From Bacillota bacterium (GTDB lineage: Bacteria > Bacillota > Clostridia > Acetivibrionales > JAEXSP01): a stretch of 64,000 bases of DNA. The stretch spans positions 1-64,000 of the forward strand of contig JAEXSP010000010.1 of the NCBI GenBank assembly GCA_023453795.1. Direction: 5' to 3'. Positions 59,647-64,000 of this stretch are shown here, piece by piece. A program made the translations under genes and the position numbers. The notes beneath the pieces are model-generated. The model ran no database searches. It was given only the letters and a program-made list of their open reading frames with translations, and was not told the DNA's origin. Each line of letters opens with the position of its first letter. Within the stretch, counting starts at the first letter, position 1.

Positions 59647-61293
59647 TTACTTAGCCAGAGCATTTTTCTTTGAAATTTTTATTGGACCGTCTTTTATAAA
59701 TATATATGGTGAACCATATGTGCCACCGCCTTTATATGTGCATATAAACTTGATTTCCGTATAGTAGCACCAGCCGTCTTTTGCTTCATAAAGCAACCAT
59801 GTATAATGACTGCTGATTTTTTGCTTTGGAATTCCGAGATCATTCTTATCGATTAACCACTCGGTACCCATTTCACCATCAAGATTAACGAGTTTTATAA
59901 TGCTTTTCAAATTGGTGAATTTATTCTTTACAAGCCCCCTCATTTTTGCATCACTCAATGCAGGGTCCTTATAGACTACGCTCTTCTGTTTGAAGTAATT
60001 AGGAAGCTTCCGAACACTAGCCAGGTTATCTTGAACCTTGCTGACAGCAGCCGCAGACTTCTTTTGTGCCTTGCTTACATCACCTTTAGTCCAATTTATT
60101 ACAAACTCGCCTCTTGCAATATAATTGTCATCCCCATACTCTGATGAAAGCTGAATTCTGACATTGTTTTTACCTGCTTTCAACATAGGATAGATCACAT
60201 TATACCAAGCGTCAAGATTAAGTGCAGTAGCTTTTGTCGGCTCAGGAAGTATTTCAAATGTTATATTCTTACTATTTGAATTGTAGTCTGCCTTTTTAAT
60301 GTAAACATAGGCTTTTGAATCGGTATAATGATTCTCTTTCAAATCAACCGTACATTGAGCATAAAGAGTTACATAGTCTTTACCCTCAATATTAACAGTT
60401 TTTGCTTTTTTACCGAGAGTTGTCTTTATTCCGTTTGGTAAACTAACAGCTGCATATATACTCTCGCTGCCTGTGAAAGCTTTTTTGCTTGCCGCATTAG
60501 AGCTGCTTGAGAACTTAATATTATCCAAAACATTTAATGTTACAACCTGTGCATTTTTACGTGCTTCGTTCAATTCAGCAATGGTTTTGGATATTAATGC
60601 TTTTTTATCCATTGCCGGCTTATAATTTCCAAGGCTTAATAAAATACCATCGTTATAGTAATTAAGATTTTTAAAATAAACTGTTGTGTCTTGAGGATAA
60701 TCATCCTCTTCATTTGAACCTTCGGCTTCACCTGACTGGTCTTTTTCTTTGGCTCTGTTTAATGCTTCTGCGTTTATTTCCTTGTTTTCTTTTTTAACAA
60801 TTTCAATTATTTGCTTAATAGCATCGTCAATTTCACCGCTTAATGTTTTTTCATAGAAATCCTTAAGCTTATCTCCAAAGGTCAATACCTGTTGGTATTT
60901 CGGGTTTATTGTTTCTTCCTCGCCATTATCCTTTGCATACTGGTCCAAAATCTCTTTGACCTTATACTTCGGGTCATTAATAAAAGCAGAAACCTTTTGA
61001 TACTGCAGATAGTTTGAATAGGAATAATAATTCTCCGGAGAAATATTAAAAGCCTTCTCACCTATAACTTTGGAAGAATAATCATTAAAGCTTGTTAATA
61101 GCTGCAACAGCCCTTGAACATAATCCGCATTGTTTACATCAGGAGTTTGATTGAAGAAAGATAGATCGATCACCCAGCTCTTGTCGATTTCAGAGTCTTC
61201 AGCTCTAGCTATCGAACCTCCATACATACCAATTAGTAGATTCAGTACTAAAACCATTGATAATAGCTTGCAAATTGCTTTTCTGTTTAACAT
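59647..61293 (-). CDS. Secreted protein of unknown function
   Basis: A 548-residue exported protein. The signal peptide (~1-32) has a basic start MLNRKAICKLLSMVLVLNLL and a cleavage-type end GGSIARAED. The mature protein has a helical N-terminal half (~40-230, Lys/Glu-rich, KEILDQYAKDNGEEETINPK) and a beta-rich second half (~230-430) with YVTLYAQCTVDLKENHYTDS and FVINWTKGD. It ends in a ~100-residue domain (TWLLYEAKDGWCYYTEIKFI, GTYGSPYIFIKDGPIKI). No catalytic motif, anchor or known family was recognised. The ATG at 61291-61293 has GGAGG eight bases upstream; an earlier in-frame ATG has no site. It is transcribed divergently from the BtrH-like gene. Confidence 0.75.
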   Translation of the reverse strand: MLNRKAICKLLSMVLVLNLLIGMYGGSIARAEDSEIDKSWVIDLSFFNQTPDVNNADYVQGLLQLLTSFNDYSSKVIGEKAFNISPENYYSYSNYLQYQKVSAFINDPKYKVKEILDQYAKDNGEEETINPKYQQVLTFGDKLKDFYEKTLSGEIDDAIKQIIEIVKKENKEINAEALNRAKEKDQSGEAEGSNEEDDYPQDTTVYFKNLNYYNDGILLSLGNYKPAMDKKALISKTIAELNEARKNAQVVTLNVLDNIKFSSSSNAASKKAFTGSESIYAAVSLPNGIKTTLGKKAKTVNIEGKDYVTLYAQCTVDLKENHYTDSKAYVYIKKADYNSNSKNITFEILPEPTKATALNLDAWYNVIYPMLKAGKNNVRIQLSSEYGDDNYIARGEFVINWTKGDVSKAQKKSAAAVSKVQDNLASVRKLPNYFKQKSVVYKDPALSDAKMRGLVKNKFTNLKSIIKLVNLDGEMGTEWLIDKNDLGIPKQKISSHYTWLLYEAKDGWCYYTEIKFICTYKGGGTYGSPYIFIKDGPIKISKKNALAK

Positions 61294-61537
61294 TTTGTTC
61301 CTCCTTATGTAGTTATTATTGTCATTTAATTCTACCATTCAAATAGATTCATATCAACCAAATTCTTCATATCTCGACAATAATCATCATAATTTGACAA
61401 ATGCAGTTATTTAGAATTTTATTTATATTGGAAGAAAAATTGTTGTGCATCATAGAAACTTGTCAAATTATGAATTTAATGGTAAAATCGTTAATAATGC
61501 TTTAGTACATGCACTTTTTGAGTAAAAGGAGGGCTCT

Positions 61538-62596
61538 ATGGACAGCAATATCCTGCCTATCAAACAGCCTTTGATTTATGGATATCTTTACTATGCTTAT
61601 CCCTTATCCATTATTGAATGTTATGAAGAATGCAAGGATTGGTTCTATAGCAATTATATACAACTTTACTCAGTCGATGATTTTAAACGTACAATTAGTT
61701 TTAGTTTTTTTACACCCGGATCCTTTTTAGGTGGATTCGATGCTGTTAGTTATCCTGCTGTACCGTGGCTGGAATATCGCGCAATTGATAAGGAAGTATT
61801 ATCATCCTGCAAGGTCGACATCCATGATTTTGTTTGCAGCAATATTGATAATGGCTACTATGTCTACATTGCCGACTTTGATGATTATTACCTGCCTCAA
61901 AGAAGAGCCTATCAAAATTCGCATTTCGCGCATGATATTCTTATACATGGGTATGATAAGGCTAATAGGGAATACCATATTTCCGGCTTTAATGAGAGGT
62001 TATTTTATAGTTTTACAAAAGTCGATTTTGAAAACTTCGTTAATGCATATCGTTATTCCGAAAACCATAGGGACTACGAAAGTACAGATAATATTTCACT
62101 GATAAGGTTATTTAAAAAAAGGTCGGACATAGATTATAAATTTGATATTAATCTTGTTCTCACCCTGATGGACGAATATGTAAACTCAAAGAATTCTTTC
62201 AACCGCTTCAGAGAATTTAAAAACCCTTATAGCGATTTAAGATTCGGCTTGGATTCATACGACTCATTAATTTATTATTTTAATTTGCTGATAAACCAAG
62301 AGGTTAATTCAGATCTACGGCCGTTGCATGTTCTCTGGGAACACAAATTATGCATGGTAAATAGGATTAAATTTATGCAGCAAAGAAACTACTTTGCAAA
62401 TATGCCTACCTTATTTGACGATTACAAGCGTATAGAACAAAAAATACTATTATTACGTAATGCTTTGACGAAATATTCTCGTTCCCATGATAAAAATGCA
62501 AACACACTTCACATGATTATAAATAATTTAAACGAAATAAGAAATATCGAAGGAGAAACTATAAACCAAATGATTTATAATCTTCAAATTGGATAA
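61538..62596 (+). CDS. BtrH_N/C39-like unknown protein
   Basis: A soluble protein of 352 residues. The first ~170 residues resemble the cysteine-peptidase-like BtrH N-terminal fold found in natural-product clusters: an early Cys pair (SIIECYEECKDW), then DNGYYVYIADFDDYYLPQRR and HFAHDILIHGYDKANREYHI. This reproduces the pattern of a strand with D-x-Y-x-LP followed by the conserved His of the family, and then a SGFNERLFYSFTKVDF segment. The C-terminal half is helical, aromatic and unknown. There is no signal peptide. GGAGGG lies before the ATG. No biosynthetic genes are adjacent, so it is an orphan of this class. Family assignment is tentative. Confidence 0.55.
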   Translation: MDSNILPIKQPLIYGYLYYAYPLSIIECYEECKDWFYSNYIQLYSVDDFKRTISFSFFTPGSFLGGFDAVSYPAVPWLEYRAIDKEVLSSCKVDIHDFVCSNIDNGYYVYIADFDDYYLPQRRAYQNSHFAHDILIHGYDKANREYHISGFNERLFYSFTKVDFENFVNAYRYSENHRDYESTDNISLIRLFKKRSDIDYKFDINLVLTLMDEYVNSKNSFNRFREFKNPYSDLRFGLDSYDSLIYYFNLLINQEVNSDLRPLHVLWEHKLCMVNRIKFMQQRNYFANMPTLFDDYKRIEQKILLLRNALTKYSRSHDKNANTLHMIINNLNEIRNIEGETINQMIYNLQIG

Positions 62597-62600
62597 CCTG

Positions 62601-62624
62601 AATCCCAATAAAAATTATGGGAAT
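62601..62624. terminator. Weak hairpin between convergent genes
   Basis: AATCCCA and TGGGAAT with a 10-base A/T-rich loop, one mismatch and no clear T-run. It lies in the 31-bp gap between the BtrH-like gene and the convergent dGTPase-like gene and may act as a weak terminator for either. Confidence 0.35.
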
Positions 62625-62627
62625 GCT

Positions 62628-63821
62628 TTAATTTACCCGAACACCAAAACGCTTTGGGATTAGATAATCCTCATACTCCTTGTTAAAATAATCGTCTGTC
62701 ATTCCGGCTATAAAATCAAGAACTATCCTCTCATTTTTGGTATTTTCTCTATAGCTAATGTTCATATTGTTTAAAAAGTCTGCAAATATGGAAGAGGAAC
62801 TATTATTGTTATTTAAATCCTCAAAGTATTTTTTAAATAGAGTAGTAAAGGAACTTTTGATTTTATAATCTTGAGTTGTCTTTTTAGGATTGAAATAGAT
62901 ATTTTCGTAGTTAAATTTCTTAAGTTTTTCCAGCGCCATAAAAACACTTTCAGAAAAGACTATACATCCCTTATTATAGCTATTGTTGATAACATCAATA
63001 ATTAAGTTATTAACTATTTCTCGATTGTTATTTCCAAGTACCTCAACGATATCGCCCGGGATATCCTCTCTTTTTATTAAATTTACTGCTATAGCGTCCT
63101 CAATATCTCTGCCGATATATGCAATAACGTCGGAAATCCTCATAACGCATCCCTCTAATGTCATCGGCTTGATTTGTCTGTCAAACTTTTCAATGTTCCA
63201 GCAGCTGGAGTATTCACTAATAAAATCATCCCAGCTCTTGTTCTTTTGAGGCTCATATACCTGATTTATCATTTCTCCATTATGGCATAGTATTCCATCT
63301 AAAACCTGAAGTGTCAGATTTAGTCCTTCCCCAAACTGCTCAAGCTCCATAAGTGCGCGTACACTTTGCGCATTGTGGCAGAAATACCCGATACCGTATT
63401 CTTTACATATTTCATTCAAGTACCTTTCTCCATCGTGCCCATAGGGAACATGTCCTATATCATGGCCCAATGACATAGCTTCAATCAGATCTTCATTCAA
63501 TTTCAAGAACCTGCCTATTGTGCGTGCAATTTTTGAAACTAGCTGAACATGCAATACTCTATGCGTAATATGGTCATTATCAAACAGAAAAAATGCTTGA
63601 GTTTTATCAATATAGCGAGTATAAGCTAATGAATGCAGTATCCTGTCAGTATCATGAAAGTAAGTTTGTCTTATATTTTGTTTATCAGAAATCATTTCTT
63701 TATCCGGGTATCTTCTTACCCCCCTGTTGCTTTTACATGCATAAGGAGAAAAAGTTTTATATTCCCTTGATAGATTATTTTCTAGTATTTCTGCAGCTAT
63801 TGAAGTAATAATCTCCGGCAT
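62628..63821 (-). CDS. dGTPase-like HD-domain triphosphohydrolase
   Basis: A 397-residue protein of the deoxyguanosinetriphosphate triphosphohydrolase family. The HD-domain metal ligands are visible: His in DNDHITHRVLHVQLVSKIAR, HD in SLGHDIGHVPYGHDGERYLN and a late Asp in CVMRISDVIAYIGRDIEDAI. The preceding YTRYIDKTQAF matches the RxxxKTQ motif of dGTPases, and NLTLQVLDGILCHNGE is also typical. It hydrolyses dNTPs to nucleoside and triphosphate, helping control dNTP pools or limit phage replication. The ATG has GGAGGGTGCAAG upstream. The C-terminal ~140 residues are poorly conserved, as is usual. Confidence 0.9.
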   Translation of the reverse strand: MPEIITSIAAEILENNLSREYKTFSPYACKSNRGVRRYPDKEMISDKQNIRQTYFHDTDRILHSLAYTRYIDKTQAFFLFDNDHITHRVLHVQLVSKIARTIGRFLKLNEDLIEAMSLGHDIGHVPYGHDGERYLNEICKEYGIGYFCHNAQSVRALMELEQFGEGLNLTLQVLDGILCHNGEMINQVYEPQKNKSWDDFISEYSSCWNIEKFDRQIKPMTLEGCVMRISDVIAYIGRDIEDAIAVNLIKREDIPGDIVEVLGNNNREIVNNLIIDVINNSYNKGCIVFSESVFMALEKLKKFNYENIYFNPKKTTQDYKIKSSFTTLFKKYFEDLNNNNSSSSIFADFLNNMNISYRENTKNERIVLDFIAGMTDDYFNKEYEDYLIPKRFGVRVN

Positions 63822-63942
63822 CTTGCACCCTCCGATAATGTACTCTCATATTTAGTATCATGTTAACATATTGTTGAATTATTGGAAATACTAAAATTTT
63901 AGTATTGTGTACGGTTAATGATATTAACCCTTTCTTGTTTGC

Positions 63943-63971
63943 AAAAAGGCTGGTGTGAGCATTACACCAGT
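63943..63971 (-). terminator. Terminator of a minus-strand gene beyond the right edge
   Basis: GGACTGGTGTAATG and CTCACACCAGCC pair with one mismatch and are followed by TTTTT on the minus strand. Since no minus-strand gene ends between here and the edge within the window, it probably belongs to a gene beginning past 64000. Confidence 0.65.
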
Positions 63972-64000
63972 CCCGGCCCCAATTTGGTACCAATAGTACA

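Noticed and set aside
63775..63993. 72-codon minus-strand frame at the right edge
   Set aside because: It crosses a terminator hairpin, lacks a ribosome binding site and overlaps the dGTPase start region.

Overview
The window looks like a chromosomal segment of a low-GC, spore-lineage Clostridia (Firmicutes), probably a cellulosome-bearing or related plant-polymer-degrading species. Supporting signs are strong AGGAGG-type ribosome binding sites, TTGACA-N17-TATAAT-like promoters, many Rho-independent terminators, a SpoVB-type flippase, a YtrA-type GntR operon, a BlaI/BlaR1 pair, YkuK, and a secreted protein with a two-repeat dockerin. No rRNA, tRNA, CRISPR array, phage module or intact insertion sequence was recognised.

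Layout. 1-5.3 kb: the end of an Old Yellow Enzyme-like gene, a ribose-type sugar ABC transporter (binding protein, permease, double ATPase) and a PAS-LuxR regulator, all on the minus strand. 5.7-6.3 kb: a truncated YezG/DUF600-like immunity gene and a small TPR protein. 6.5-8.8 kb: a dockerin/FN3 protein whose LamG domain is cut off at a short palindromic repeat. 9-14.6 kb: YjbQ, a SERCA-type P-type ATPase behind a yybP-ykoY (Mn2+) riboswitch, and a large SPFH protein. 15-23.7 kb: one 2918-residue cyclic beta-1,2-glucan synthase. 23.9-27.7 kb: an ECF sigma factor with its own ECF-type promoter, a small membrane protein and an ABC exporter. 27.7-31 kb: two MFS exporters with a MarR repressor. 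31-35.3 kb: a papain-like protease, a SpoVB-like flippase and an MsbA-like exporter. 35.4-35.9 kb: a DUF559 gene framed by perfect 47-bp direct repeats. 35.9-38.6 kb: a three-gene ABC exporter behind a ykkC-family riboswitch. 38.8-42.8 kb: a YtrA-type GntR regulator and two ABC-2 exporters, with a YtrA-box at the promoter.

42.8-47 kb holds several very small genes, including two tandem micro-transcription units encoding related NPLL peptides, plus YkuK and a methyltransferase. 47-51.2 kb is a pyridine-nucleotide module: ADP-ribosylglycohydrolase, PncB, a nicotinamidase-like enzyme and the Nudix regulator NrtR. 51.3-57.9 kb is a BlaI/BlaR1-type system: repressor, a decayed second blaR1, a full BlaR1 with an unfamiliar sensor domain, and a large secreted repeat protein whose promoter carries two operators of the same type. 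58-64 kb: S-adenosylhomocysteinase, a secreted unknown, a BtrH-like unknown and a dGTPase-like HD hydrolase.

Most of the content concerns the cell envelope: exporters, surface glucan and secreted repeat proteins under dedicated regulators (ECF sigma, MarR, YtrA, BlaI). The least expected features are the BlaI-type operator set reaching a secreted repeat protein, the tandem peptide units and the repeat-flanked DUF559 cassette.
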